Positions 28,697 to 38,048 of a stretch of DNA of 64,000 nucleotides are shown here, piece by piece; position 1 is the first letter of the stretch, and each line of letters opens with the position of its first letter. Below the pieces are notes generated by a model. That model worked only from the letters and a program-made list of their open reading frames with translations, had not been told where the DNA came from and did not search any database. Source of the stretch: Flavobacterium phycosphaerae (GTDB taxonomy: Bacteria; Bacteroidota; Bacteroidia; Flavobacteriales; Flavobacteriaceae); assembly GCF_010119235.1 (NCBI RefSeq), contig NZ_JAAATZ010000001.1, positions 2,944,501 through 3,008,500 on the forward strand. The letters are read 5' to 3'. The position numbers and the translations under genes are program-made.

Positions 28697-30655
28697 ATGA
28701 AAAATAAATTTATATATTTAGTACTGATAGCTATCACTTGTGTGAATAGTTATGCGCAGACTTCCACTGCTACTAACAAAAAAGAAGTGAAAGGCAATAA
28801 GGAGTATGAAAAATTAGCCTATATAGATGCTATCAAAACCTATGAACGCATTTATGAAAAAGGATATAAATCTCCCGATATGCTGCTCAAAATAGGGAAT
28901 GCCTACTACTTTAATGCTGAGCTTGAAAAAGCCAACAAGTATTACAGTGAACTTTATGCCATGAATCCGGAACAGGAACCCGAGTTCTATTACCGTCATG
29001 CACAAACTCTCAGAGCAGTTAAAGAAAATGAAAAAGCTGATGCTATGTTGGCCTTATTCATGCAAAAAAAAAGTAATGATGCCAGAGCCAAAATACTCTC
29101 TAAACACAGAGATTATATGGCAGAAATCAAGAAAAACTCCGGTCGTTACAAAATCGAAAATGCAGGGATAAACTCAAAATACTCTGATTACGGTCCGGCT
29201 TTTATGGGCACCAAAGTAATCTTTTCTTCTGCGCGTGATACAGGGAATTTCTCTAAAAGAATACACTCTTGGACAGGCGAACATTTTACCAACCTTTACA
29301 GTGCCAATATGGGCGAAGACGGCTCTCTTTCTGCCGTAGATAAGTTTGGTAAACAAATCAACACCAAGTTCCATGAAGATACTCCTGCTTTTACCAAAGA
29401 CGGTAAAACAGCTTACTTCACCCGTAACAACTACCTTGACGGTAGAGGATTTGATGCCGGGAAAGTAACGTTGCTTAAAATTTACAAAGCTACTCTTGAT
29501 AAAGACGGAAATTGGACCAACATAACTCCGCTGCCTTTTAACAGCGATAGTTATCAAACCGCTCACCCTGCGCTTTCTTTTGATGAAAAAACCATGTACT
29601 TCGCTTCCGATATGCCGGGAACTCACGGGTTATCTGATTTATATCGCGTAAAAATTACAGAAGACGGTTCTTTCGGAACTCCCGAAAACTTAGGGGATGC
29701 CATTAACACCGAAGGACGTGAAACCTATCCTTTTGTTAATGAAGACAACGAATTGTACTTTGCCTCTGACGGACAACCGGGTCTGGGTGCCTTGGATATT
29801 TTTATCACTAAAGTACCTAAAGACGGCTCGCTGAACTTCAAGCAAGTACTCAACGTAGGAGAAGAAGCCAACGGACCTAAAGATGATTTTGCTTTAATCA
29901 TTGATTCGAAAACCAAAAAAGGATTCTTAAGCTCTAACCGTGACGGTGGACAAGGCAATGATGATATTTACAAATTTGTGGAAACCAGACCTATCTGGTG
30001 TGAGCAAGTGTTATTTGGCGTAGTAACCGATCAGGATACCAAAGTTATTCTACCGGGTGTTGCCCTGACTTTAATGGACAGTAACTTCAACAAAATCAAA
30101 GAAACCGTATCTGATGCTCAAGGTAAATACGAATTTACCGAAGTGGAATGTGGTGAAAAATATTATGTAAGAGCTTCTCTGGAAGGATACAACACCAAAG
30201 AATCTCCGGTGATTATCGGGAAAGATACCGGAAAAACAGAGCTAAACATCGAACTTGAAAAAACAGCTAAACCTATTCCGATTGGTGGGGATTTAGCCGA
30301 TGTATTCGGAATCAACTTAATCTATTTTGACTTAGATAAATGGAATATCCGTCCTGATGCTGCCATCGATTTAGCAAAAATCCTCGATGTATTAGAACAA
30401 TATCCGACTATGAAAATTGATATTCGTTCACATACCGATAGCCGTGCTTCTTTTGCTTACAACGAAAAATTATCAGACAGAAGAGCCAAATCAACCAAAG
30501 ACTGGTTAATCAAAAACGGTATCAAAGCCGACAGATTAACGGCTAAAGGATACGGAGAATCACAACTCGTGAACAAATGTGCCGATGGCGTACAATGTAC
30601 CGAAGCGGAACACCAGCTTAACAGAAGAAGTCAATTTATTATTACTGCGTTGTAA
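28697..30655 (+). CDS. PorE-like OmpA family protein (TPR, PD40 propeller, CRD, OmpA_C), copy 1
   Basis: 652 residues. Signal peptide (1-21), TPR-like helices (about 25-130), a beta-propeller with PD40-like repeats (about 150-430: FSSARD, YFTRNNY, YFASDMPG, YFASDGQPG, LSSNRDGG), a carboxypeptidase-regulatory-like domain (about 435-515: GVVTDQDTKVILPGVALTL) and an OmpA C-terminal domain (about 530-652: IDIRSHTDSRASFAYNEKLS). This is the layout of PorE of Porphyromonas, which links the T9SS to peptidoglycan and associates with PorP. Copy 2 has one residue changed (A474T). It ends at a strong terminator. Confidence 0.88.
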   Translation: MKNKFIYLVLIAITCVNSYAQTSTATNKKEVKGNKEYEKLAYIDAIKTYERIYEKGYKSPDMLLKIGNAYYFNAELEKANKYYSELYAMNPEQEPEFYYRHAQTLRAVKENEKADAMLALFMQKKSNDARAKILSKHRDYMAEIKKNSGRYKIENAGINSKYSDYGPAFMGTKVIFSSARDTGNFSKRIHSWTGEHFTNLYSANMGEDGSLSAVDKFGKQINTKFHEDTPAFTKDGKTAYFTRNNYLDGRGFDAGKVTLLKIYKATLDKDGNWTNITPLPFNSDSYQTAHPALSFDEKTMYFASDMPGTHGLSDLYRVKITEDGSFGTPENLGDAINTEGRETYPFVNEDNELYFASDGQPGLGALDIFITKVPKDGSLNFKQVLNVGEEANGPKDDFALIIDSKTKKGFLSSNRDGGQGNDDIYKFVETRPIWCEQVLFGVVTDQDTKVILPGVALTLMDSNFNKIKETVSDAQGKYEFTEVECGEKYYVRASLEGYNTKESPVIIGKDTGKTELNIELEKTAKPIPIGGDLADVFGINLIYFDLDKWNIRPDAAIDLAKILDVLEQYPTMKIDIRSHTDSRASFAYNEKLSDRRAKSTKDWLIKNGIKADRLTAKGYGESQLVNKCADGVQCTEAEHQLNRRSQFIITAL

Positions 30656-30685
30656 AAAAGTTAACTCCTTTATAATCAAACTTTA

Positions 30686-30713
30686 AAAAAGCCACTCAAA
30701 TGAGTGGCTTTTT
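30686..30713 (+). terminator. Rho-independent terminator after cassette 1
   Basis: Stem GCCACTCA/TGAGTGGC (30691-30698, 30701-30708) extended by flanking A and T tracts to about 13 bp, followed by T5. It separates the two adhesin cassettes. Confidence 0.9.
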
Positions 30714-30807
30714 GGTTATAATCCTAAAACTTTTTATAAAATACTAAGCAAAAAAACAAGATAAAAAGAAAGAAAAATCGATAAGAAACAAAGGATAAAT
30801 GAAAAAT

Positions 30808-30985
30808 GTCACTTTAACGAGTTTTCGAGTTGTTTGTAGAAGAAATTCAGTAGTGAAGCCATGTTACCGTAATTTAGCCAACTATATAGTATAACCCAAA
30901 ATCGCTATCTACCAAAATGCCTACTAAAATTACTTCAAGCCCAAAATTCAAATTTTCAATAAATTATTCTACTAAAATTAATTGT
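30808..30985 (+). promoter_or_regulatory. Conserved leader upstream of adhesin 2
   Basis: Aligns with 16496-16674. The direct repeat CGAGT-TTT-CGAGT lies at 30818-30830, 168 bases before the ATG at 30986. The AGTATAACCCAAA block follows. A TAATTTAG near-match to the -7 box precedes it. This second leader means adhesin 2 need not be read through from cassette 1. Confidence 0.55.
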
Positions 30986-33900
30986 ATGAAATCAAAAATT
31001 ACTATTTCGAAAAAACTGTTTGTGTTTTTGGTATTTAGCTTGCTATGTACCTCAATGACATTCGCGCAATCAGTTCCACCGGCAAACACCTCGTGTACAT
31101 CAAATGACCTTGAGGTGGTAGCAGCAAAATTGACTGGTGGAGATGTATGTAACTCGTGCGCCACAACAACGCCATTAACGAGAACACTGACCTTGTCCAT
31201 CAACAATAAAACCGGTTCAACCCGAGCTGTTTTTGCTTTTTGGGGAACGCTAGAAATTTATAGCGGTACTACAGGAGCTTTAATATCTTCTGTAACCCGA
31301 ACAGGATGTGCAGGACCTGTTGCTTCAAACAGCATCACTTCGTTAGATTTTGGCACCATTACCTATAACTGTGGTGATGTTATCAAGATTACCAATCTAT
31401 GGGAAGCTTGGACAACACCTAGCGGTGCATGTCCTTTAAATCCAAATGACATTTCTCCAAAATGTGGAAAACTACCATCGATTACAGTTAATGGTGGTGT
31501 GAATGGTGAATTTGCTTTAATACAATCACAATGTGCTTCACCAACTGGTGCGATTGATTTAACACCTACAGGTGGAACAGCTCCTTTTACTTATACATGG
31601 ACGGCTTCAAATGGCGGTGTAGTGCCTGCAGGACAAGCTACCAACCAAGATCTTACCGGTTTGGTTCCCGGAGATTATACAGTTGTCATCAAAGATGCTA
31701 ACAATTGTACTATATCAAAAACAAGAACTATTACTGCTACCATACCTTCAATTGCCGTTTTCTCCAATACGAGTGATACCACGGTAGGCTGTGGCGGAGC
31801 AACTACCAGTTCTTTAAGCTATACCAACAGCAGTTCAGGAACATGTTTGATCAGTGGTACAGTTACTTCTACTTTAAGTACACAAACACCTGCTGGTGCT
31901 TGTGGCGGTACTGTTACTGAAACGTGGACCTATACAGATGCCTATGGCAGAACAATAGTTAAAACACGAACAATAACAGTAAGTCCAGCGGCTTTACCAA
32001 CAATGACAGCTCCGGCTGCTACAACAGTAGCCTGTGGTTCATTACCTGCACCAAGTACTTTGCCATTTACTAATGGATTAAGTGGTGGTTGTTTAATTAG
32101 TGGAACTTCAAACCCTTCTACTTTCTCTGCAACTCCTAATGCTTGTGGTGGAACAGTTACTGAAACTTGGACTGCTACTGATTCATGTGGAAGAGCCTTG
32201 GCTCCTGTTTCAAGAATAATAACGGTAAACCCTGCGGCTTTACCAACAATGACTGCAAAAGCTAATACAACTGTGGCTTGTGGCTCATTGCCGGCTCCAA
32301 GTACTATTGCATTCTCAAACGGATCAACCGGAGGATGCTTAATCAGCGGTACTTCAAATCCGTCAACTTTTTCTGCAACACCTGATGCTTGTGGCGGAAC
32401 CGTAACCGAAACTTGGACTGCAACTGATTCTTGCGGAAGAGCTTTAGCGCCTGTTTCAAGAACAATTACAGTAAGTCCAGCAGCTTTGCCAACGATGACG
32501 GCTCCTGCTAACATCGTAGCTTCTTGCGGAGGGTTACCTATTGCCAGCACACTTCCATTTACTAATGGATTAAGTGGTGGATGTTCAATTAACGGGACTT
32601 CAAACCTTTCTACATTTTCTTCAACTACTACCGGTTTTTGTAATGTAACATTCACCGAAACCTGGACTGCAACAGATTCTTGCGGAAGAGCTTTAGCTCC
32701 TGTTTCAAGAACAATTATAATTAATGATACTACCAAACCTACATTCACTGCTCCTGAAGATATTACAATTTACACTACTGCAAATTGTACTTACGATGCT
32801 TCTGTGGCTATTACTGGTGATGTAACTGATGAAGCGGACAACTGTTCGACTAATCTTAACGCAACGTTTACTGATGTTGTAACCAATGGAAATTGTCAAG
32901 GTTCGAAAACAATTACACGTACTTGGAGTTTATCTGATTTATGCGGAAATCAAGCTATCCCACAAAATCAAATTATAACAATTACTGATAATATTGTACC
33001 TTCTTTTACAGCTCCTGCAGATATCACTATCTACACGACTGCTAATTGTTCTTATGATACTTCAGTTGAATTTACAGGAGATGTTACAGATGAAACTGAT
33101 AATTGCTCAACAAATCTAAATGCAACCTTTAATGATTTAATTACAAATGGAACTTGTGAAGGTTCAAAAATTATTACTCGTACATGGAACTTAATGGATT
33201 TATGTGGTAATAAAGCAATTTCACAAACGCAAACCATTACTGTAGAGGATAACATCAAACCAACATTCACAGTTCCAGCAGATATTACTATCTACACTAC
33301 TGATGCTTGCACTTATGATGCTTCGGTTACTTTTACTGGAGATGTGACTGATGAAACAGACAACTGTTCTACTGATTTGAATGCTACATTCACTGATGCT
33401 ACTCCGGTAGCGGGTGCTTGTGCAGGTTCATATACTATCGTTCGTACATGGTCGTTAACCGATTGTGCAGGAAACAATACAACTCACGATCAAACAATCA
33501 CGGTTTCCGATAACATCAAACCGACATTTACAGTTCCTGCAGATATCACTATCTACACTACTGATGCTTGTACTTATGATGCTTCGGTTCAATTTACTGG
33601 TGATGTGACTGATGAAACAGACAACTGTTCTACTGATTTGAATGCTATATTCACCGATGCTGCTCCGGTAGCAGGTGCTTGTGCAGGTTCATATACTATC
33701 GTTCGTACATGGTCGTTAACCGATTGTGCCGGAAACAATACTACTCACGATCAAACTATCACGGTTTCCGATAACATCAAACCGACATTTACAGTTCCTG
33801 CAGATATCACTATCTACACTACTGATGCTTGTACTTATGATGCTTCGGTTCAATTTACTGGTGATGTGACTGATGAGGCTGACAATTGTTCAACTGATTT

Positions 33901-36900
33901 GAATGCTACATTCACTGATGCTGCTCCGGTAGCGGGTGCTTGTGCAGGTTCATATACTATCGTTCGTACATGGTCGTTAAACGATTGTGCAGGAAACAAT
34001 ACAACTCACGATCAAACCATTACGGTATCGGATAACATCAAACCGACATTTACAGTTCCTGCTGATATTACTATCTACACTACTGATGCTTGTACTTATG
34101 ATGCTTCGGTTCAATTTACTGGTGATGTGACTGATGAAGCGGACAACTGTTCAACTGATTTGAATGCAACTTACACTGATGCTGCTCCGGTAGCGGGTGC
34201 TTGTGCAGGTGCGTATACTATCGTTCGTACATGGTCTTTAACAGACTGTGCAGGTAACAATACTACTCACGATCAAACCATCACGGTATCAGATAACATC
34301 AAGCCTACTTTCACAGTTCCTGCAGATATCACTATCTACACTACTGATGCTTGTACTTATGATGCTTCGGTTCAATTTACTGGTGATGTAACGGATGAAG
34401 CGGACAACTGTTCAACTGATTTGAATGCTACATTCACTGATGCTGCTCCGGTAGCTGGTCAATGTGCAGGTTCATATACTATCGTTCGTACTTGGTCATT
34501 AACCGACTGTGCGGGTAACAATACAACTCACGATCAAACCATCACCGTGTCTGATAACATCAAACCGACATTTACAGTTCCTGCTGATATTACTATCTAC
34601 ACTACTGATGCTTGTACTTATGATGCTTCGGTTCAATTTACTGGTGATGTAACGGATGAGGCGGACAACTGTTCTACGGATTTGAATGCTACCTTCACTG
34701 ATGCTGCTCCGGTAGCTGGTCAATGTGCAGGTTCATATACTATCGTTCGTACTTGGTCGTTAACCGATTGTGCCGGTAATAATACAACTCACGAACAAAC
34801 CATTACGGTATCGGATAACATCAAGCCTACTTTCACAGCTCCTGCAGATATCACTATCTACACTACTGATGCTTGTACTTATGATGCTTCAGTTCAATTT
34901 ACTGGTGATGTGACTGATGAGGCTGACAACTGTTCAACTGATTTGAATGCTACATTTACTGATGCTGATCCGGTAGCCGGAGAATGTAGCGGTGGATATG
35001 CAATAACACGTACATGGTCATTAACCGACTGTGCCGGTAATACTACTACTCATACACAGTTAATCACTTTAACTGATAACATAGCACCTACTTTCACAGT
35101 TCCTGCAGATATCACTATCTACACGACTGATACTTGTACTTATGATGCTTCATTTCAATTTACTGGTGATGTGACTGATGAAGCGGACAACTGTTCAATA
35201 ACTAACTTAAATGCTACTTTCACTGATGCTGCTCCGGTAGCTGGTCAATGTGCAGGTTCTTACACTATTGTTCGTACTTGGTCATTAACCGATTGTTCAA
35301 ATAATAACACTACTCATACACAAACCATCACAGTATCGGATAACATCAAACCTACATTCACAGCTCCTGCAGATATTACTATCTACACTACTGATGCTTG
35401 TACTTATGATGCTTCGGTTACTTTCACGGGTGATGTTACGGATGAAGCAGACAACTGTTCAACTGATTTGAATGCTACATTCACTGATGCTGCTCCGGTA
35501 GCGGGTGCATGTACAGGTTCTTATACTATTGTTCGTACTTGGTCATTAACCGATTGTGCGGGTAACAATACAACTCACGATCAAACCATCACGGTATCTG
35601 ATAACATCAAACCTACTTTCACTGCTCCTGCAGATACCACTATCTACACTACTGATGCTTGTACATATGATGCTTCGGTTACTTTCACTGGGGATGTGAC
35701 TGATGAAGCGGACAACTGTTCAACTGATTTGAATGCTACATTCACTGATGCTGCTCCGGTAGCAGGTGCTTGTGCAGGTTCATATACTATCGTTCGTACT
35801 TGGTCATTAACCGATTGTGCAGGTAACAATACTACTCACAATCAAACCATCACGGTATCGGATAACATCAAACCTACTTTCACAGCTCCTGCAGATATCA
35901 CTATCTACACTACTGATGCTTGTACTTATGATGCTTCAGTTACTTTCACTGGAGATGTGACTGATGAAGCTGACAACTGTTCTACTGATTTGAATGCTAC
36001 ATTCACTGATGCTGCTCCGGTAGCAGGTGCTTGTGCAGGTTCTTATACTATTGTTCGTACTTGGTCATTAACCGATTGTGCGGGTAACAATACAACTCAC
36101 GATCAAACCATCACGGTATCTGATAACATCAAACCTACATTTACAGTTCCTGCAGATATCACTATCTATACTACTGATGCTTGTACATATGATGCTTCGG
36201 TTACTTTCACTGGGGATGTGACTGATGAAGCGGACAACTGTTCAACTGATTTGAATGCTACATTCACTGATGCTACTCCGGTAGCAGGTGATTGTGCAGG
36301 TTCATATACTATCGTTCGTACTTGGTCATTAACCGATTGTGCAGGAAACAATACTACTCACGACCAAACCATCACGGTATCGGATAACATCAAACCAACA
36401 TTCACAGCTCCTGCGGATATCACTATCCACACCACAGCCGATTGTACTTATAATGCTTCGATTACTTTCACTGGAGATGTTACGGATGAGGCGGACAACT
36501 GTTCAACTGATTTGAATGCTACATTCACTGATGCTGCTCCGGTAGCGGGTGCTTGTGCAGGTTCATATACTATCGTTCGTACTTGGTCATTAACCGATTG
36601 TGCCGGTAACAATACAACTCACGATCAAACCATTACGGTTTCGGATAACATCTTCCCTACATTTACTGAACCTGCTGATATCACTATCTACACGACTGAT
36701 ACTTGTACTTATGATGCTTCTGTTCAATTTACTGGTGATGTAACTGATGAAGGGGACAACTGCTCAACTGGCTTGAATGCCACTTATTATGATGATCTGC
36801 CTGTAGTCGGTGCTTGTGCAGGATCTTTATCGATAGTACGTCATTGGTCTTTAACTGATTGTGCCGGTAATACTACTACACAGACACAATTTATTACCGT

Positions 36901-37993
36901 ATCAGATAACATCAAACCGACATGGGCAACATTGGCCGGCAGCTTAGACTTAACCTTAGAGTGTGATGATGCTCAAGGATTGACTGATGCTCAAGCTCTT
37001 GCTCCACAAGCTATTGATAATTGTACAGCGAATGTAGGATACATCAAAACTCCCGGAAGTTATGTAGCGGCTGATTGTCCTAACAGAGGTACTTATACCA
37101 ATACATGGATAGCTTATGATGCTTGTTCTAATGAAACATTATCAGCGTTTACTCAGGTAATTACAATTCAAGATACGAAAGGCCCTGAAATGACGACTGT
37201 ATTGAGTCCACTGTCTGTGACTTGTGATGCTATTCCTGCTCCACAAAGTGTAACTTTTGCGGATAATTGTTCTGGAGTAGTTGGTACACCTGTATTAACA
37301 GAAGTACAATCGCCTACAGTAAACAACACTTATACTATTACCAGAACATGGACAGCAACTGATGCTTGTGGTAACTTATCAGCTCCATACTCGCAAGTAA
37401 TTACTGTAACAACTCCGGATGCTCAAGAATTTCCGGCTGAAAGATGTAACGCTGCTGAATTTGACTCTATTGATTTGATGACATTATTGCCTAATGGTAC
37501 TCCTACTACCGGAACATGGACTAATGTAAACAACGTAGGTGGTTTTACTGGTACTGTTTTCAATGCTTGGCAAATTCCTACTGGTGATTATACGTTCAGT
37601 TATGCCATTACCAATGACCCTTGTCCAAGAGTCTACGAAGTTAAAATGAATGTAAATGATGAATGTAAACCAGAAGCTTGTGACGATATCCTTGTTCACA
37701 ATGCCTTTACTCCTAACGGAGATGGTGTAAACGAATATTTCGACATCGAGTTTATCGATTTGCCTTGTCACCAACCAAACAGTGTAGAGATATACAACCG
37801 TTGGGGAGTTTTAGTATATGAAACTAAAAACTACGATAACAACACCCGTAAATTTACCGGGGTTTCTGAAGGAAGATCTACCGTGAGTAAATCAGATGAA
37901 TTACCTGCCGGTACTTACTTCTACATCTTACAATATTCTGACGGAAACGGAAACACGGTAACCGAATCTAAATATTTATACCTTACTAGATAG
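30986..37993 (+). CDS. Giant SprB-like repeat adhesin 2 with type B T9SS C-terminal domain
   Basis: 2335 residues from the ATG at 30986, chosen over an in-frame ATG at 30917 because it gives a standard signal peptide (MKSKITISKKLFVFLVFSLLC...TFAQ) in line with adhesin 1. An N-domain similar to adhesin 1 is followed by three 82-residue units (about 338-583), sixteen 87-residue HYR-like units (585-1977, the first two diverged), a diverged tail and the type B T9SS domain (2232-2335). The P-domain-like insert of adhesin 1 is missing. The C-terminal domain is nearly identical to that of adhesin 1, so both should use the same secretion partners. It is followed by identical porP- and nearly identical porE-like genes. 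Confidence 0.88.
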   Translation: MKSKITISKKLFVFLVFSLLCTSMTFAQSVPPANTSCTSNDLEVVAAKLTGGDVCNSCATTTPLTRTLTLSINNKTGSTRAVFAFWGTLEIYSGTTGALISSVTRTGCAGPVASNSITSLDFGTITYNCGDVIKITNLWEAWTTPSGACPLNPNDISPKCGKLPSITVNGGVNGEFALIQSQCASPTGAIDLTPTGGTAPFTYTWTASNGGVVPAGQATNQDLTGLVPGDYTVVIKDANNCTISKTRTITATIPSIAVFSNTSDTTVGCGGATTSSLSYTNSSSGTCLISGTVTSTLSTQTPAGACGGTVTETWTYTDAYGRTIVKTRTITVSPAALPTMTAPAATTVACGSLPAPSTLPFTNGLSGGCLISGTSNPSTFSATPNACGGTVTETWTATDSCGRALAPVSRIITVNPAALPTMTAKANTTVACGSLPAPSTIAFSNGSTGGCLISGTSNPSTFSATPDACGGTVTETWTATDSCGRALAPVSRTITVSPAALPTMTAPANIVASCGGLPIASTLPFTNGLSGGCSINGTSNLSTFSSTTTGFCNVTFTETWTATDSCGRALAPVSRTIIINDTTKPTFTAPEDITIYTTANCTYDASVAITGDVTDEADNCSTNLNATFTDVVTNGNCQGSKTITRTWSLSDLCGNQAIPQNQIITITDNIVPSFTAPADITIYTTANCSYDTSVEFTGDVTDETDNCSTNLNATFNDLITNGTCEGSKIITRTWNLMDLCGNKAISQTQTITVEDNIKPTFTVPADITIYTTDACTYDASVTFTGDVTDETDNCSTDLNATFTDATPVAGACAGSYTIVRTWSLTDCAGNNTTHDQTITVSDNIKPTFTVPADITIYTTDACTYDASVQFTGDVTDETDNCSTDLNAIFTDAAPVAGACAGSYTIVRTWSLTDCAGNNTTHDQTITVSDNIKPTFTVPADITIYTTDACTYDASVQFTGDVTDEADNCSTDLNATFTDAAPVAGACAGSYTIVRTWSLNDCAGNNTTHDQTITVSDNIKPTFTVPADITIYTTDACTYDASVQFTGDVTDEADNCSTDLNATYTDAAPVAGACAGAYTIVRTWSLTDCAGNNTTHDQTITVSDNIKPTFTVPADITIYTTDACTYDASVQFTGDVTDEADNCSTDLNATFTDAAPVAGQCAGSYTIVRTWSLTDCAGNNTTHDQTITVSDNIKPTFTVPADITIYTTDACTYDASVQFTGDVTDEADNCSTDLNATFTDAAPVAGQCAGSYTIVRTWSLTDCAGNNTTHEQTITVSDNIKPTFTAPADITIYTTDACTYDASVQFTGDVTDEADNCSTDLNATFTDADPVAGECSGGYAITRTWSLTDCAGNTTTHTQLITLTDNIAPTFTVPADITIYTTDTCTYDASFQFTGDVTDEADNCSITNLNATFTDAAPVAGQCAGSYTIVRTWSLTDCSNNNTTHTQTITVSDNIKPTFTAPADITIYTTDACTYDASVTFTGDVTDEADNCSTDLNATFTDAAPVAGACTGSYTIVRTWSLTDCAGNNTTHDQTITVSDNIKPTFTAPADTTIYTTDACTYDASVTFTGDVTDEADNCSTDLNATFTDAAPVAGACAGSYTIVRTWSLTDCAGNNTTHNQTITVSDNIKPTFTAPADITIYTTDACTYDASVTFTGDVTDEADNCSTDLNATFTDAAPVAGACAGSYTIVRTWSLTDCAGNNTTHDQTITVSDNIKPTFTVPADITIYTTDACTYDASVTFTGDVTDEADNCSTDLNATFTDATPVAGDCAGSYTIVRTWSLTDCAGNNTTHDQTITVSDNIKPTFTAPADITIHTTADCTYNASITFTGDVTDEADNCSTDLNATFTDAAPVAGACAGSYTIVRTWSLTDCAGNNTTHDQTITVSDNIFPTFTEPADITIYTTDTCTYDASVQFTGDVTDEGDNCSTGLNATYYDDLPVVGACAGSLSIVRHWSLTDCAGNTTTQTQFITVSDNIKPTWATLAGSLDLTLECDDAQGLTDAQALAPQAIDNCTANVGYIKTPGSYVAADCPNRGTYTNTWIAYDACSNETLSAFTQVITIQDTKGPEMTTVLSPLSVTCDAIPAPQSVTFADNCSGVVGTPVLTEVQSPTVNNTYTITRTWTATDACGNLSAPYSQVITVTTPDAQEFPAERCNAAEFDSIDLMTLLPNGTPTTGTWTNVNNVGGFTGTVFNAWQIPTGDYTFSYAITNDPCPRVYEVKMNVNDECKPEACDDILVHNAFTPNGDGVNEYFDIEFIDLPCHQPNSVEIYNRWGVLVYETKNYDNNTRKFTGVSEGRSTVSKSDELPAGTYFYILQYSDGNGNTVTESKYLYLTR
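31997..32737 (+). repeat. Three 82-residue units in adhesin 2
   Basis: Three units related to the 246-bp array of adhesin 1 (PTMTAPA..., PTMTAKA..., PTMTAPANIVASCGG...). They are more diverged from one another than those of adhesin 1, as expected if only adhesin 1 has amplified recently. Confidence 0.85.
32738..36916 (+). repeat. 16 tandem 261-bp units in adhesin 2
   Basis: Sixteen HYR-like units; the first two are diverged (TTANCTYDASVAITGD, TTANCSYDTSVEFTGD). The VAGECSGG unit and the NCSITNLN unit appear as units 9 and 10. Unit 15 is also diverged (ITIHTTADCTYNAS). The remaining units interleave with those of adhesin 1 in variant content. Confidence 0.92.
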
Positions 37994-38004
37994 ATAAATC
38001 AAAT

Positions 38005-38033
38005 TCCTGAGGATTTTGCCCAAGTCCTCAGGA
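38005..38033 (+). terminator. Intercistronic hairpin between adhesin 2 and porP-like gene
   Basis: Identical to the hairpin at 27723-27751, a 9-bp stem with an 11-base loop followed by TTTAAAAAAG. Retained in both cassettes within the identical block. Confidence 0.5.
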
Positions 38034-38048
38034 TTTAAAAAAGAAATT

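Larger units (their letters stand above)
27505..30018 (+). repeat. Copy A of a 2.5-kb block identical to 37787-40300
   Basis: By eye I find no difference from the last part of the adhesin C-terminal domain to about residue 441 of the PorE-like gene. Copies are offset by 10282 bases with no indels. On either side, differences appear at once (for example 27504 G/A and 30019 C/T). Confidence 0.88.

Noticed and set aside
29174..29626. A 150-codon minus-strand frame inside the PorE-like gene, also at 39456-39908
   Set aside because: Present in both copies only because the genes are identical. The plus-strand gene fully explains the sequence.
30917..30985. Earlier ATG for adhesin 2
   Set aside because: It adds a hydrophilic N-terminus before a standard signal peptide and falls in the conserved leader.
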